Part shown: positions 50,250-58,970 of the stretch, piece after piece
Layout: the number at the start of each line of letters is the position of its first letter
Position numbering within the stretch: position 1 is the first letter of the stretch
Assembly: GCF_014287895.1 (NCBI RefSeq)
Contig: NZ_JACOPP010000005.1
Location: 62,001-126,000, forward strand
Source of the DNA: Lawsonibacter hominis
GTDB lineage: Bacteria > Bacillota > Clostridia > Oscillospirales > Oscillospiraceae
Direction of reading: 5' to 3'
DNA length: 64,000 nucleotides
Notes under the pieces: model-generated
The model's input: only the letters and a program-made list of their open reading frames with translations
Databases searched by the model: none
What the model was told of the DNA's origin: nothing
Made by a program: the position numbers and the translations under genes

Positions 50250-51314
50250 ATGAACCATCTCAAACAAATTGCAGCCGGGCTGGACGAGTACGGCCTGGAC
50301 GCCATGCTGGTTACCAGCGCCCCCGGCGAGTTCTACGCCGTCGGATTCCATGGGGAGGGCGCAGTGGTGGTGACGAGCGGGGAGTGCCGCTACTTTACCG
50401 ATTCCCGCTATATCGAGGCGGCGGAAAAGCAGGTTGCCGGGGCCCATATCACCATGACCGACCGCAGCAAGAACATTCAGGCGCTGGTAAAGGGCGCGGT
50501 GGAAGAGCTGGGCGTGAAAAAGCTGGGGTTTGAGGACGGCTATATGACCGTGGCCCAGTACAACCGGTACGCCGGGGACCTCCCCTGCGCGCTGACGCCT
50601 GCCAATCAGCTTATTTCCAAACTGCGCGCCGCCAAGGATGCCGAAGAGATCGAATTGATGAAGAAGGCGCAGGAGATCACCGACAAGGCCTTTTCAGAGA
50701 TCATCCGGTTTATCCGCCCCGGCATGACCGAGCGGGAAATCGCCGCCAGACTCCAGTACGACATGCTGCGCCTTGGCGCGGACAAGATGTCCTTCGACCC
50801 CATTGTGGTCACCGGCCCCAACGGCAGCCTGCCCCATGGGATTCCCGGGGACCGGAAGGTGGAGCTGGGCAGCTTCATCACTATGGATTTTGGCTGCAAG
50901 TACGGCGGTTACTGCTCCGACATGACCCGTACCGTGGCGGTGGGGGAGCCCACGCAGGAGATGCGCAAGGTCTATGACACGGTGCTACGGGCCCAGCGGG
51001 CGGGCATTGCCGCCACCCGCGCCGGCGTGCCGGGCAAGCAGATCGACGCCGCCGCCCGCAAGGTCATCGAGGAGGCGGGGTACGGGCCGTATTTCGGTCA
51101 TGGCTACGGCCACAGCGTGGGCATTGAGATCCATGAGTCGCCCAATGCCAATACCGCCGACGAGACCCCCATGCCGGTCGGGGCCGCCGTGTCCGCCGAA
51201 CCGGGTATCTATCTGCCCGGCCGCTTCGGCGTACGCATCGAGGATGTGGTGGTCATGACCGAGGACGGCTGCGAGATCCTCACAAAATCGCCCAAAGAGC
51301 TGATTATCCTGTAA
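50250..51314 (+). CDS. pepP: Xaa-Pro aminopeptidase
   Basis: 354 residues of the creatinase/pita-bread fold. Metal ligands: MDFGCKYGGYCSDMTRT (two Asp), GHGYGHSVGIEIHE (His), AVSAEPGIYLPGRFGVRIED (Glu and Glu). It removes N-terminal residues next to proline. AAAGGAAG lies upstream of the ATG at 50250. efp follows 81 bp later, the classical clostridial order. Confidence 0.94.
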   Translation: MNHLKQIAAGLDEYGLDAMLVTSAPGEFYAVGFHGEGAVVVTSGECRYFTDSRYIEAAEKQVAGAHITMTDRSKNIQALVKGAVEELGVKKLGFEDGYMTVAQYNRYAGDLPCALTPANQLISKLRAAKDAEEIELMKKAQEITDKAFSEIIRFIRPGMTEREIAARLQYDMLRLGADKMSFDPIVVTGPNGSLPHGIPGDRKVELGSFITMDFGCKYGGYCSDMTRTVAVGEPTQEMRKVYDTVLRAQRAGIAATRAGVPGKQIDAAARKVIEEAGYGPYFGHGYGHSVGIEIHESPNANTADETPMPVGAAVSAEPGIYLPGRFGVRIEDVVVMTEDGCEILTKSPKELIIL

Positions 51315-51320
51315 AAACCC

Positions 51321-51349
51321 TTGCCAACAGGGGAATAATGGAGTAAAAT
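51321..51349 (+). promoter_or_regulatory. efp promoter
   Basis: TTGCCA (51321-51326), 17 bp, TAAAAT (51344-51349), in the short gap after pepP, so efp can be expressed on its own. Confidence 0.7.
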
Positions 51350-51395
51350 AGCATAGCTAAAATATGCGAAACCTTGTTTTGGAGGATGAATACCA

Positions 51396-51965
51396 ATGCC
51401 GACGATTACTGCCAGTGATTTCCGCAACGGCGTGACCTTCGAGATGGATGGTCAGGTCATGCAGGTGGTCGAGTTCCAGCACGTCAAGCCCGGTAAGGGC
51501 GCGGCCTTTGTCCGCACCAAGATGAAAAACGTCATTACCGGCGGCGTGACCGAGACCTCCTTTAACCCTACCGCCAAGTTCGAAAGCGCCTATGTGGACC
51601 GCAAGGATATGGAGTACAGCTATAACGACGGCGACCTGTACTACTTCATGGATCCCGAGACCTATGACCTGATCCCCATCGGAAAGGACACCCTGGGCGA
51701 CAATTTCCGTTTCGTCAAGGAGAACATGTCCTGCAAGATCAACTCTTACAAGGGCAAGATCTTCGCTGTGGAGCCCCCCACCTTTGTGGAGCTGGAGGTC
51801 ACCGAGACCGATCCCGGCTTCAAGGGCGATACCGCCACAAACGTGACCAAGCCCGCCACTCTGGAGACCGGCGCCGAAATCAAGGTGCCCCTGTTCATCA
51901 ACCCCGGCGACAAGATCAAGATCGATACCCGTACCGGCGAATATCTGGAGCGCTGCAAGGCCTGA
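51396..51965 (+). CDS. efp: Elongation factor P
   Basis: 189 residues. SDFRNGVTFEMDGQ, the tip loop QHVKPGKGAAFVRTKMKN with Lys32-type residue, and domain 3 ending IKIDTRTGEYLERC are all present. EF-P rescues ribosomes stalled at proline runs. GGAGG lies 12 nt upstream. Its last 39 bp are duplicated at 52153-52191 with an element between. Confidence 0.96.
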   Translation: MPTITASDFRNGVTFEMDGQVMQVVEFQHVKPGKGAAFVRTKMKNVITGGVTETSFNPTAKFESAYVDRKDMEYSYNDGDLYYFMDPETYDLIPIGKDTLGDNFRFVKENMSCKINSYKGKIFAVEPPTFVELEVTETDPGFKGDTATNVTKPATLETGAEIKVPLFINPGDKIKIDTRTGEYLERCKA

Positions 51966-52191
51966 TCATCCGCTTTGGCGGTACGAAGGCAGAACCGCTC
52001 CGGCGGGTGTCGGAGGCCCCGTAGCGCGGGGCGCACCGTATGGCGCGGACAAGCGTTTGCCGCAGGCAAAACCTTGGCGCAAGGCGGAATTTACTTCCGC
52101 CGCGCAAGTAAAAAGCGGGCTCCCATACAAAGCCATGACCTGTATGGGATTCACCCGCACCGGCGAATATCCGGAGCGCTGCAGGGCCTGA
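51927..52191 (+). repeat. Element flanked by a duplicated efp 3' end
   Basis: Copy A (51927-51965) is the last 13 codons of efp with stop. Copy B (52153-52191) has three changes in 39 bp, one silent, and keeps the TGA. The 187 bp between hold a core (52049-52124) homologous to that after rsfS, containing ACAAGCGTTT, AAAACCTTG and GGGCTCCC. They end in a hairpin (52122-52129 with 52141-52148) 4 bp before copy B. The stem sequence differs from the rsfS element while the fold is kept. It contains no credible gene. Confidence 0.85.
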
Positions 52192-52265
52192 GCCGGCAGC
52201 GGCAGAGCACGGGCCTGACCCGTAAGGCGGCGGCGTGACGCCGCCGTCAATAAAAGGAGAAAAGT

Positions 52266-52715
52266 ATGACTATTTCTGAAAAGGTCGCATACCTGAAGGG
52301 GCTGGCCGAGGGCCTGGCCATCGATACCGAGAAGTCCAAGGAGGGAAAGCTCATCTCCGTGATGATCGGCATCCTGGAGGAGATCGGTCTGTCGATTGAG
52401 GATCTGGAGGAGAACACCGTAGCTCTGGGCGAGGAGATCGACGCGCTTTCCGACGACCTGTCCGAGGTGGAAGAGGCCGTCTTCGAGGAGGACGACGAGG
52501 ACGAGGACGACGACTGCTGCTGCGAGGACGATTTTTTTGAGACCGAGTGCCCCAACTGCGGGGAGACGCTGGTCATCGACGCATCCGTGCTGGAGGAGGG
52601 CGTGATCCAGTGCCCCAGCTGCAAGGAGAAATTTGCGCTGGATCTTTCCGACGAGTGCTGTGACGACGGCTGCGACTGCGGCTGCGGCTGTGAACACGAC
52701 CACGACGAGGAATAA
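52266..52715 (+). CDS. CD1247 N-terminal domain-type zinc-ribbon protein
   Basis: 149 residues. The N-terminal helical domain (ISEKVAYLKGLAEGLAIDTEKSKEGKLI) is the CD1247-type domain of Clostridia. Then comes a very acidic coil (EEDDEDEDDDCCC), a zinc ribbon (CPNCGETLV ... CPSCKEKF) and a Cys/Asp/His-rich tail that may bind metals. Genes of this kind usually follow efp. Function unknown. Confidence 0.85.
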   Translation: MTISEKVAYLKGLAEGLAIDTEKSKEGKLISVMIGILEEIGLSIEDLEENTVALGEEIDALSDDLSEVEEAVFEEDDEDEDDDCCCEDDFFETECPNCGETLVIDASVLEEGVIQCPSCKEKFALDLSDECCDDGCDCGCGCEHDHDEE

Positions 52716-52725
52716 CACGTAAGCC

Positions 52726-52759
52726 AACGAGCGCCCCGGAGTATTCCGGGGCGCTCGTT
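52726..52759 (+). terminator. Terminator after the CD1247-type gene
   Basis: AACGAGCGCCCCGGA and its complement around GTAT. The following 280 bp up to the feoAB promoter hold minor hairpins (52872-52899 among them) and no gene that I can support. Confidence 0.85.
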
Positions 52760-53040
52760 CTGGTCTGTTCGCTCCAGCCGTCTTCCGCGCGCGGCGGTTT
52801 TGTCAGCCGCTCCCGATCATCCGGGGCCTTGATCCTGCAGAGGACTTTGGGGAAGGCGGTAAAGCGCACCCATACGTGTGCCCGGATGGGTGCGGGCTCG
52901 GCCCGCGCTGTCGGCTCCCCCGGCCGCTGTTTCAGGAGAATTGGAAGTAGGAGGCGCCGGGAGGCGGACAAAAAGGGAAGGGGCCGAACGGATGGAGGGA
53001 AAGATATCCCGGCCGGCGGGGAATTCTTTTTGGAAACGGA

Positions 53041-53069
53041 TTGCACCCGCACGACGGCGGTAGTATAAT
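53041..53069 (+). promoter_or_regulatory. feoAB promoter
   Basis: TTGCAC (53041-53046), 17 bp, TATAAT (53064-53069). I found no Fur-type or GTTAG-type palindrome near it. Confidence 0.75.
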
Positions 53070-53128
53070 CTCTACGATATGCAATTTTTTCGAACGTAAG
53101 CAATGAACAAATAGGCGGTAGAAGGTAT

Positions 53129-55582
53129 ATGAGGACACAGGCGGAGCAAGAACGAAAAACACTGGAGGACGTGGCCCCGGGGGAGCGGGGCGTGATCCTC
53201 AAGGCGGGAAATGAACGGGGCGCCGTCAAGCGGCGGCTGGTGGATATGGGCCTGACGCCCGGCACTGAGATCACGGTGCGCAAGGTGGCGCCCTTCGGGG
53301 ATCCCATCGAGGTCAATCTGCGGGGCTACGAGCTCTCCCTGCGCAAGCAGGACGCGCACCAGATCCTGATGGCCACCGGCGCGGAAGGGGAGGCCTTTGC
53401 CGATACCCGCAGGCAGCGCATCGGTATGGTGCAGCATCTGCCGGACGAGGAGGCGCTGCGCCGCATGAGCGCCGACCACGCCCACGAGGCGGCGGAGCAC
53501 GGCGGCGTGCCGGATTATGCCAGTCACGATACCCGGGAAATGAAACTGGCTCTGGTGGGCAATCCGAACTGCGGCAAGACCACGCTGTTCAACGCCCTTA
53601 CCGGCTCCAACCAGTATGTGGGCAACTGGCCCGGCGTCACGGTGGAGAAGAAGGAGGGCAGGGCGGACGTAGATGGCAAGGCGCTCACCGTGGTGGATCT
53701 GCCCGGCATCTACTCCCTGTCGCCCTATTCCATGGAGGAGATCGTGGCCCGGGACTTCATCGTGGGCGAGCACCCGGACGCCGTCATCAATATTGTGGAC
53801 GCCACCAATATTGAGCGCAATCTGTACCTGACGGCCCAGCTGCTGGAGCTGGAACGCCCCATGGTCATTGCCCTGAATTTTATGGACGAGGTCGAAAAGC
53901 ACGGCGACCGGATCGACGTGGCGCGGCTTTCCCAGGCCCTTGGAGTACCGGTGATCCCGATCACCGCCCGCTCCGGGAAAAACGTCAAGGAGCTGCTGCG
54001 GCGGGCCCATCAGCAGATGCATGTGGGCGTTACCGTAGAGCCCGACGATCTGTACGACGATTTTACCCATCAGATCCACCACAAGGTGGGCGAGTTGATC
54101 CACGACAAAGCCTATGCCGCCAAGGTACCGGCACACTGGGCCGCCATCAAGCTGATTGAGGGAGACGAGCTGGTGGAGCAGGCGCTGGGCCTGGACGAGA
54201 CCGCCAAGACGCAGCTGGAAGCGGTATGCCGGGAGTATGAGGGGGCCTACGCTCTGGGCGACCGGGAGACCCTCATCGCCGACGCGCGGTATCAGTTCAT
54301 CCAGCGGGTGGTGGCCCACTGTGTGAAGAAGGGACGGCCGCTGGGGGAGCCGACCCTTTCCGACAGGATCGACTCCATCGTCACCCATAAATTCCTGGCC
54401 ATTCCCGTGTTTCTGCTGATGATGCTGTGCATGTTTGCCCTCACCTTCGGCCCCGGCCAATTGCTCTCCGATGGGGTAGATACCCTGATCGGCGGCTATT
54501 TTGCCGGCTTTGTCCGTGCCGGACTCACCGCCGCCGGGGTGGCGCCCTGGGTGGAGGCCCTTCTGGTGGACGGAGTGATCGCAGGGGTGGGCGGCGTGCT
54601 CACCTTCCTGCCTCAGATCGCGATCCTGTTCCTGTTCCTCTCCTTTCTGGAGGACTCCGGCTATATGGCACGGGCGGCCTTCATCATGGACCGGCTGCTG
54701 CGGCGCTTCGGCCTCAGCGGCAAGGCCTTTATCCCCATGCTGATGGGCTTTGGCTGCACGGTGCCCGCGGTGATGGGGGCCCGCACCATGGAGAACGAAA
54801 AGGACCGGCGTATGACCATCATGCTGGTGCCCTTCATGTCCTGCTCCGCCCGTCTGCCCGTATACGGGCTGCTCACCGCGGCCTTTTTCCCGCGGTACGG
54901 CGGCGCGGTGGTCTTTTCCCTGTACCTGCTGGGCCTGCTCTTTGCCATCGCTTCGGGGATCCTCCTCAAAAAGTTCGTCTTCAAGGGGGAGCCCGCCGCC
55001 TTCGTGCTGGAACTGCCGCCTTACCGCCTGCCCACCCTGAAAAATATCTCCCTGCACGTGTGGGAGAAGGTAAAGGGCTTTTTGGTCAAGGCGGGCACCC
55101 TGATCCTGGCCATGAGCGTGCTGCTGTGGTTCCTCCAGGCGTTTGGCGTGGAAAACGGCGCCTTCGGCATGGTGGAGGACGCCAGCCGCTCCCTGCTGGG
55201 ATACGTGGGCTCCTGGATCGCGCCGGTGCTGATCCCCCTGGGGTTCGGCACCTGGCAGGCGGCCGTGGCCCTGCTGTCCGGATTGGTAGCCAAGGAGATG
55301 GTCGTCTCCTCCATGAGCATGCTTTACGGCTTCTCCGTCACCGCCGGCGGCGCAACGGTGGCCGCGGCGCTGAGCTCCACGTTCCAGAGCCCGGCGGCCG
55401 CCTACGCCTTCCTGGTGTTCGTCCTGCTGTATGTCCCCTGCGTGGCGGCGGTATCCACCATCCGCAAGGAGATGAACTCCCTCAAATGGACCCTGGCCTC
55501 CGTTGCCTGGCAGATCGGGGCGGCTTACCTGGGGTCCTTTCTGGTCTATCAGATCGGAAGTCTGATCCTGAAGGTGCTGTAA
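53129..55582 (+). CDS. feoB: FeoA-FeoB fusion, ferrous iron transporter
   Basis: 817 residues. Residues 1-85 form a FeoA SH3-like domain (GNERGAVKRRLVDMGLTPGTEI). A His-containing linker (about 100-135) leads to the FeoB G domain: G1 VGNPNCGKTTLFNALTG at about 142, DLPGIYSLSPYS, and then NFMD. The membrane part has about 8-10 spans with two Gate motifs (GCTVPAVMGART and YVPCVAA). Imports Fe(II). A tiny Cys-rich membrane protein gene follows by 1 bp. Confidence 0.95.
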   Translation: MRTQAEQERKTLEDVAPGERGVILKAGNERGAVKRRLVDMGLTPGTEITVRKVAPFGDPIEVNLRGYELSLRKQDAHQILMATGAEGEAFADTRRQRIGMVQHLPDEEALRRMSADHAHEAAEHGGVPDYASHDTREMKLALVGNPNCGKTTLFNALTGSNQYVGNWPGVTVEKKEGRADVDGKALTVVDLPGIYSLSPYSMEEIVARDFIVGEHPDAVINIVDATNIERNLYLTAQLLELERPMVIALNFMDEVEKHGDRIDVARLSQALGVPVIPITARSGKNVKELLRRAHQQMHVGVTVEPDDLYDDFTHQIHHKVGELIHDKAYAAKVPAHWAAIKLIEGDELVEQALGLDETAKTQLEAVCREYEGAYALGDRETLIADARYQFIQRVVAHCVKKGRPLGEPTLSDRIDSIVTHKFLAIPVFLLMMLCMFALTFGPGQLLSDGVDTLIGGYFAGFVRAGLTAAGVAPWVEALLVDGVIAGVGGVLTFLPQIAILFLFLSFLEDSGYMARAAFIMDRLLRRFGLSGKAFIPMLMGFGCTVPAVMGARTMENEKDRRMTIMLVPFMSCSARLPVYGLLTAAFFPRYGGAVVFSLYLLGLLFAIASGILLKKFVFKGEPAAFVLELPPYRLPTLKNISLHVWEKVKGFLVKAGTLILAMSVLLWFLQAFGVENGAFGMVEDASRSLLGYVGSWIAPVLIPLGFGTWQAAVALLSGLVAKEMVVSSMSMLYGFSVTAGGATVAAALSSTFQSPAAAYAFLVFVLLYVPCVAAVSTIRKEMNSLKWTLASVAWQIGAAYLGSFLVYQIGSLILKVL

Positions 55583-55583
55583 C

Positions 55584-55745
55584 ATGAAGTATGTCATTTA
55601 CATCGGCGTGGCGGTTTTGATCCTGTGGGCGGCGGCCTACCTGATCTACCGCTTCCATCAGCGGCTCAGGGGCAAGCGGGGCTGCGGCTGCGGCGGCTGC
55701 TCCAGCTGCCCACACACGTATTGCCGCCACCGGAAGAAACCATAG
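55584..55745 (+). CDS. FeoB-associated Cys-rich membrane protein
   Basis: 53 residues. One N-terminal membrane span (about 3-23), a basic stretch, then a Cys cluster (GCGCGGCSSCPHTYC). This is the usual partner placed after feoB in Clostridia and may hand over or sense iron. It starts 1 bp after the feoB stop, with no own ribosome site, so translation should be coupled. Confidence 0.85.
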   Translation: MKYVIYIGVAVLILWAAAYLIYRFHQRLRGKRGCGCGGCSSCPHTYCRHRKKP

Positions 55746-55785
55746 GGCGGGGCGCGTACCCGCCGCCGGGGATCAGGAGGTTTTT

Positions 55786-56511
55786 ATGAACGAAAAGCAG
55801 GCGCGGCTTCAGGAATGGATCACAGACAGTCCGAATATCGTATTTTTCGGCGGCGCGGGCGTGTCCACCGAGAGTGGCATTCCGGATTTCCGCAGTGTGG
55901 ACGGCCTGTACAACCAGCAGTATCCCTATCCGCCCGAGACGATTTTGAGCCGCACGTTTTTTGAGCGTTCCCCAGAAGAATTCTACCGGTTTTACCGCGA
56001 TAAAATGCTCTTTCCCGACGCCAGGCCCAACGCCGCCCATTGGAAGCTGGCGGAGCTGGAGCGGGCGGGAAAGCTCTCCGCGGTGATCACCCAGAACATC
56101 GACGGACTTCACCAGGCGGCGGGGAGCAAAAACGTGTACGAGCTGCACGGCAGCGTCCACCGCAATTTCTGCAGGAAGTGCCGCCGGTTCTACGATCTGA
56201 AGTTCGTGCTGCGCAGTCAGGGCGTACCTAGGTGCCCGGCCTGCGGCGGGATCATAAAGCCTGACGTGGTGCTCTATGAGGAGCCGCTGGACCAGCAGAC
56301 CATGGAGGCGGCCCTGCTGGCCATTGCCCGGGCGGACCTGCTCCTCATCGGCGGGACCTCTCTGGCGGTGTACCCGGCGGCGGGCCTGATCCGCTATTAC
56401 CAGGGGCGGCATCTGGTGCTCATCAACAAAAGCCCCACGCCCTACGACAAGAACGCCGATCTGGTGATCGCGGGACCCATCGGGGCCATCCTGGGGGAGA
56501 TCCGGGTTTAG
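55786..56511 (+). CDS. NAD-dependent protein deacylase, Sir2 family
   Basis: 241 residues. GAGVSTESGIPDFRS, TQNIDGLHQAAG with catalytic His (ELHGS), and a zinc site CRKC ... CPACGG are all present, giving a class U/III bacterial sirtuin (CobB/SirTM-like). It deacetylates proteins such as acetyl-CoA synthetase. Located after feoAB but with its own AGGAGG; a terminator follows. Confidence 0.95.
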   Translation: MNEKQARLQEWITDSPNIVFFGGAGVSTESGIPDFRSVDGLYNQQYPYPPETILSRTFFERSPEEFYRFYRDKMLFPDARPNAAHWKLAELERAGKLSAVITQNIDGLHQAAGSKNVYELHGSVHRNFCRKCRRFYDLKFVLRSQGVPRCPACGGIIKPDVVLYEEPLDQQTMEAALLAIARADLLLIGGTSLAVYPAAGLIRYYQGRHLVLINKSPTPYDKNADLVIAGPIGAILGEIRV

Positions 56512-56524
56512 TGAAACGGCGGGA

Positions 56525-56556
56525 AAAAAGGAGATGGCCGGGACCATCTCCTTTTT
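56525..56556 (+). terminator. Terminator after the sirtuin gene
   Basis: AAGGAGATGG and CCATCTCC around a 6-nt loop, followed by T5. Confidence 0.85.
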
Positions 56557-56593
56557 CTTCGGTAAAAATTTATTGAATAACGATAAAAAAGAA

Positions 56594-56622
56594 TTGACAA
56601 TCAATATAATGCATGCTATCCT
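56594..56622 (+). promoter_or_regulatory. Promoter of the DUF2975-XRE cluster
   Basis: TTGACA (56594-56599), 17 bp, TATCCT (56617-56622). Confidence 0.65.
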
Positions 56623-56641
56623 TTCTGAGAGAGGTGAGAAG

Positions 56642-57229
56642 ATGGATATGACCGTAGTACAAAAGCTGGCGAGGGTATTGAACGTCCTGGTGACCATCAC
56701 GTTTGTGTGCAATCTTATCGCCCTTCTGCTGGTTCCGGGACTGGTGGGCATCGGCCAGGAAGGGGGAATGGAGGCGTTCCGGTATCTCACATCCTACGAA
56801 AACCCGCTGGAGGTTCCCCTGCGGCTGGCGGCCCTGTTTTTTATGGTCTGCTGGCAGTTCTTGTGGCGGATTTGGAGAGATGCCCCAGGGGCTGTGCTGA
56901 CCGTTTTCCTCTGGTTCTGCGGCATCTGCACCGCCGTAATTTTGTGGCAGGGCCGCCGGGTGCTGGGCACCATCCTGACGGGCGCCCCTTTCCGGGCAGA
57001 GAACGGCGTCAGCCTCCGGCGGGCGGCCCTGTGCTGTTTTCTGATCTCCGCCGCCGCGCTGGCACGGGTGGTGTGGGGGCTGTTTTACTACCGCTCCGCC
57101 GCTCCGCTGCTCACCTATAACGCCCTGTTTGTCCCCATCTTCCTGATGGCGGGCCTTTTGTGCATGGTCATGTCCGCCCTCTTCCGTCAGGCCGCCGAGC
57201 TGAAGGAAGAGAATGACCTGACCATTTAA
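56642..57229 (+). CDS. DUF2975-type membrane protein
   Basis: 195 residues with four predicted spans. The pattern of a short cytoplasmic start, GRRVLGTILTGAPFRAENGVSLRRAA between spans two and three, and a C-terminal FRQAAELKEENDLTI matches the DUF2975 family, which usually travels with a small YozG-type XRE regulator. Function unknown. GAGGTGAGAAG precedes the ATG. The XRE gene follows by 12 bp. Confidence 0.85.
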   Translation: MDMTVVQKLARVLNVLVTITFVCNLIALLLVPGLVGIGQEGGMEAFRYLTSYENPLEVPLRLAALFFMVCWQFLWRIWRDAPGAVLTVFLWFCGICTAVILWQGRRVLGTILTGAPFRAENGVSLRRAALCCFLISAAALARVVWGLFYYRSAAPLLTYNALFVPIFLMAGLLCMVMSALFRQAAELKEENDLTI

Positions 57230-57241
57230 GGGGGCGGAACG

Positions 57242-57466
57242 ATGGCGATCATGGTCAATCTGGACGTCATGATGGCGAAACGGAAGATGAGCCTGAACGA
57301 ACTGGCCCAGCGGGTGGATCTGACCCTGGCCAACCTGTCCATCCTGAAAAACAACCACGCCAAGGCGGTGCGCTTCACGACCCTGGAGGCCATCTGCAAG
57401 GCCCTGGACTGTCAGCCGGGGGATATTCTGGAATATGTGCCCGATGATGCGGGAAAACGCTCTTAG
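57242..57466 (+). CDS. XRE-family HTH regulator, YozG type
   Basis: 74 residues, almost entirely one helix-turn-helix: MSLNELAQRVDLTLANLSILKNN and FTTLEAICKALDCQPGDILEYV. Likely autoregulates the DUF2975 operon. GGGGCGG precedes the ATG. Confidence 0.9.
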   Translation: MAIMVNLDVMMAKRKMSLNELAQRVDLTLANLSILKNNHAKAVRFTTLEAICKALDCQPGDILEYVPDDAGKRS

Positions 57467-57483
57467 GAAAGGGGAAATACGAC

Positions 57484-57822
57484 ATGGGTTATGCCTGGCT
57501 CAATCTGGGCGGTCTGGCGTTGGGAGGGATCGCCTGGGCTCTGCCGGTCGCCGCCCTGGCCCGGAGGGATAAAGCTACCCGCCGGGAAGCGGCCGTATGC
57601 TCTGCCGCCAGCGCAGCCTCCTGTTCGCTTGCTTTGTGCCTGGTGGTCTTCTACCTGGGCCATCTGGCCGACCGCCGGGACTGGTCCGCGCTGCTGGACA
57701 CGGCGGGCGCGTTCCGGCTGTGCGCCGGGGGGCTTTTCCTGGGGACTCTGCTGCTGAATGCGCTGGCGCTGGCCGGTTACCCCTGGCGGAGGGGCGGAGC
57801 GGGTGCGCATGAAACGGCGTAA
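57484..57822 (+). CDS. Small multi-span membrane protein
   Basis: 112 residues with three predicted spans (about 7-26, 40-60, 80-98). No family recognised. AGGAAAGGGG lies upstream. Its 3' end overlaps the lipoprotein gene by 14 bp, so both belong to the same operon. Confidence 0.65.
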   Translation: MGYAWLNLGGLALGGIAWALPVAALARRDKATRREAAVCSAASAASCSLALCLVVFYLGHLADRRDWSALLDTAGAFRLCAGGLFLGTLLLNALALAGYPWRRGGAGAHETA

Positions 57823-58285
57823 CGGCTGCGCGGCGCTGCCGCCGCTGTTGCTGTTGCTGTTGCTGGCGCTGTGCGGCTGTTCGGGCTCCCGGGCGGATTA
57901 TGTGGGGCGGCAGGTGGGCCTTGACCTGCCCCGGACGGAGTCGGTGACCTATCAGGACAGCCATGGCGGGTTCCACGGGGACGGCCTGCTGTTGGTGGAG
58001 CTGGCCTTCGCTCCGGAGGACGCCCCGTCGGTGGAGGACGGCATCCTCCGCCGGGGCGACCTGTGGAATGAGGGGCCGTTTGACGATTATCTGGGCGGCA
58101 TCCTGTACGAAGGCGGCCCGGCGGGGGAGGGCGGCTGGCCCAGGGGGAACGACGACTGCTACTGGTACTTCCGGGACCGTCAGCAGGATGAACGCCCCCT
58201 GAACCGGCGGGGCTCCTGGAATTATACCGCGGCCCTCTACGATGCCCAAAGCGGCACCCTCTACTATCTGGAATTCGATACCTGA
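57809..58285 (+). CDS. Lipoprotein of unknown function
   Basis: 158 residues. Signal MKRRNGCAALPP, a leucine-rich core and a lipobox ending in GC at about residues 22-23. The mature part is acidic with DCYWYFRDRQQD and a C-terminal YYLEFDT strand. No family recognised. The start at 57809 overlaps the previous gene. Confidence 0.7.
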   Translation: MKRRNGCAALPPLLLLLLLALCGCSGSRADYVGRQVGLDLPRTESVTYQDSHGGFHGDGLLLVELAFAPEDAPSVEDGILRRGDLWNEGPFDDYLGGILYEGGPAGEGGWPRGNDDCYWYFRDRQQDERPLNRRGSWNYTAALYDAQSGTLYYLEFDT

Positions 58286-58298
58286 AAGGAGATGCCGG

Positions 58299-58970
58299 AT
58301 GCGACGCTTTGCATGTGAGCGATGGTTCCGGGGAACGCTTGTTCCCGTGCTGCTGCTGGGATGGCTGCTGCTGCCCGTACTGTTCCAGACCCGGATGGGA
58401 TTTCAAAGCGGCGCCCGCTGGGCCTGGGAGTGGAGCTATTTTGCCCTGACGGCGCTGGCCGCGGCCGGACTGCGGCGTTACCGGTGGAATGGGCGGGGCG
58501 GGCTGTGGTGCGCGCTGCTCTCGCCCGCTGCGGCGCTGGGCGCCGCCTTTTGCCAGAATGTTCTGCTGGGCGGGGCGCTGGCAGTACTGGCAGTGGTCCT
58601 GCTGGTGCGCGCCCGTCTGCCGCTGCTGCCACGCCTGCTGTCCGCTGCGGCGTTGGTCCCGCTGTGTGCGTGGGTACTGCTGTCCATCCTGGTCCTGCCG
58701 CTGGGCGCAACGGCGCGCTATCTGGTAGACGATCCGGCGGGCGCGCCGCGGCAGTATGCCGAGGTTACCATAGTGGCCCCCGGAGCAATGGGCCGGGTAC
58801 GCTACCATGCGGTGGAGCAGTACGCCCTGGTGGAACTGGATCCGGTGGCTCGTCTCTCCTGGGTCACCGGGCGGGATTCCGCCCCTTCCGGGAGCGGGAC
58901 CTACGGCTATCTGGTGCGGGACTATCTCAGCGGCACAGCGCCAGTTTTTCCGACCGGGTCAGGCGCTTGA
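58299..58970 (+). CDS. Membrane protein of unknown function
   Basis: 223 residues with about four predicted spans and a C-terminal extracytoplasmic segment of 70 residues (YAEVTIVAPGAMGRVRYHAVEQYALVELDPVARLSW). AAAGGAG precedes the ATG at 58299. Its last 44 bp overlap the convergent GIY-YIG gene. Confidence 0.65.
   Translation: MRRFACERWFRGTLVPVLLLGWLLLPVLFQTRMGFQSGARWAWEWSYFALTALAAAGLRRYRWNGRGGLWCALLSPAAALGAAFCQNVLLGGALAVLAVVLLVRARLPLLPRLLSAAALVPLCAWVLLSILVLPLGATARYLVDDPAGAPRQYAEVTIVAPGAMGRVRYHAVEQYALVELDPVARLSWVTGRDSAPSGSGTYGYLVRDYLSGTAPVFPTGSGA

Noticed and set aside
53072..55597. Long antisense open frames, such as that opposite feoAB and one of over 1000 codons opposite smc
   Set aside because: They lie exactly antisense to recognised genes in GC-rich DNA, have low-complexity Gly/Leu/His/Gln-rich products, and lack ribosome sites and family motifs.
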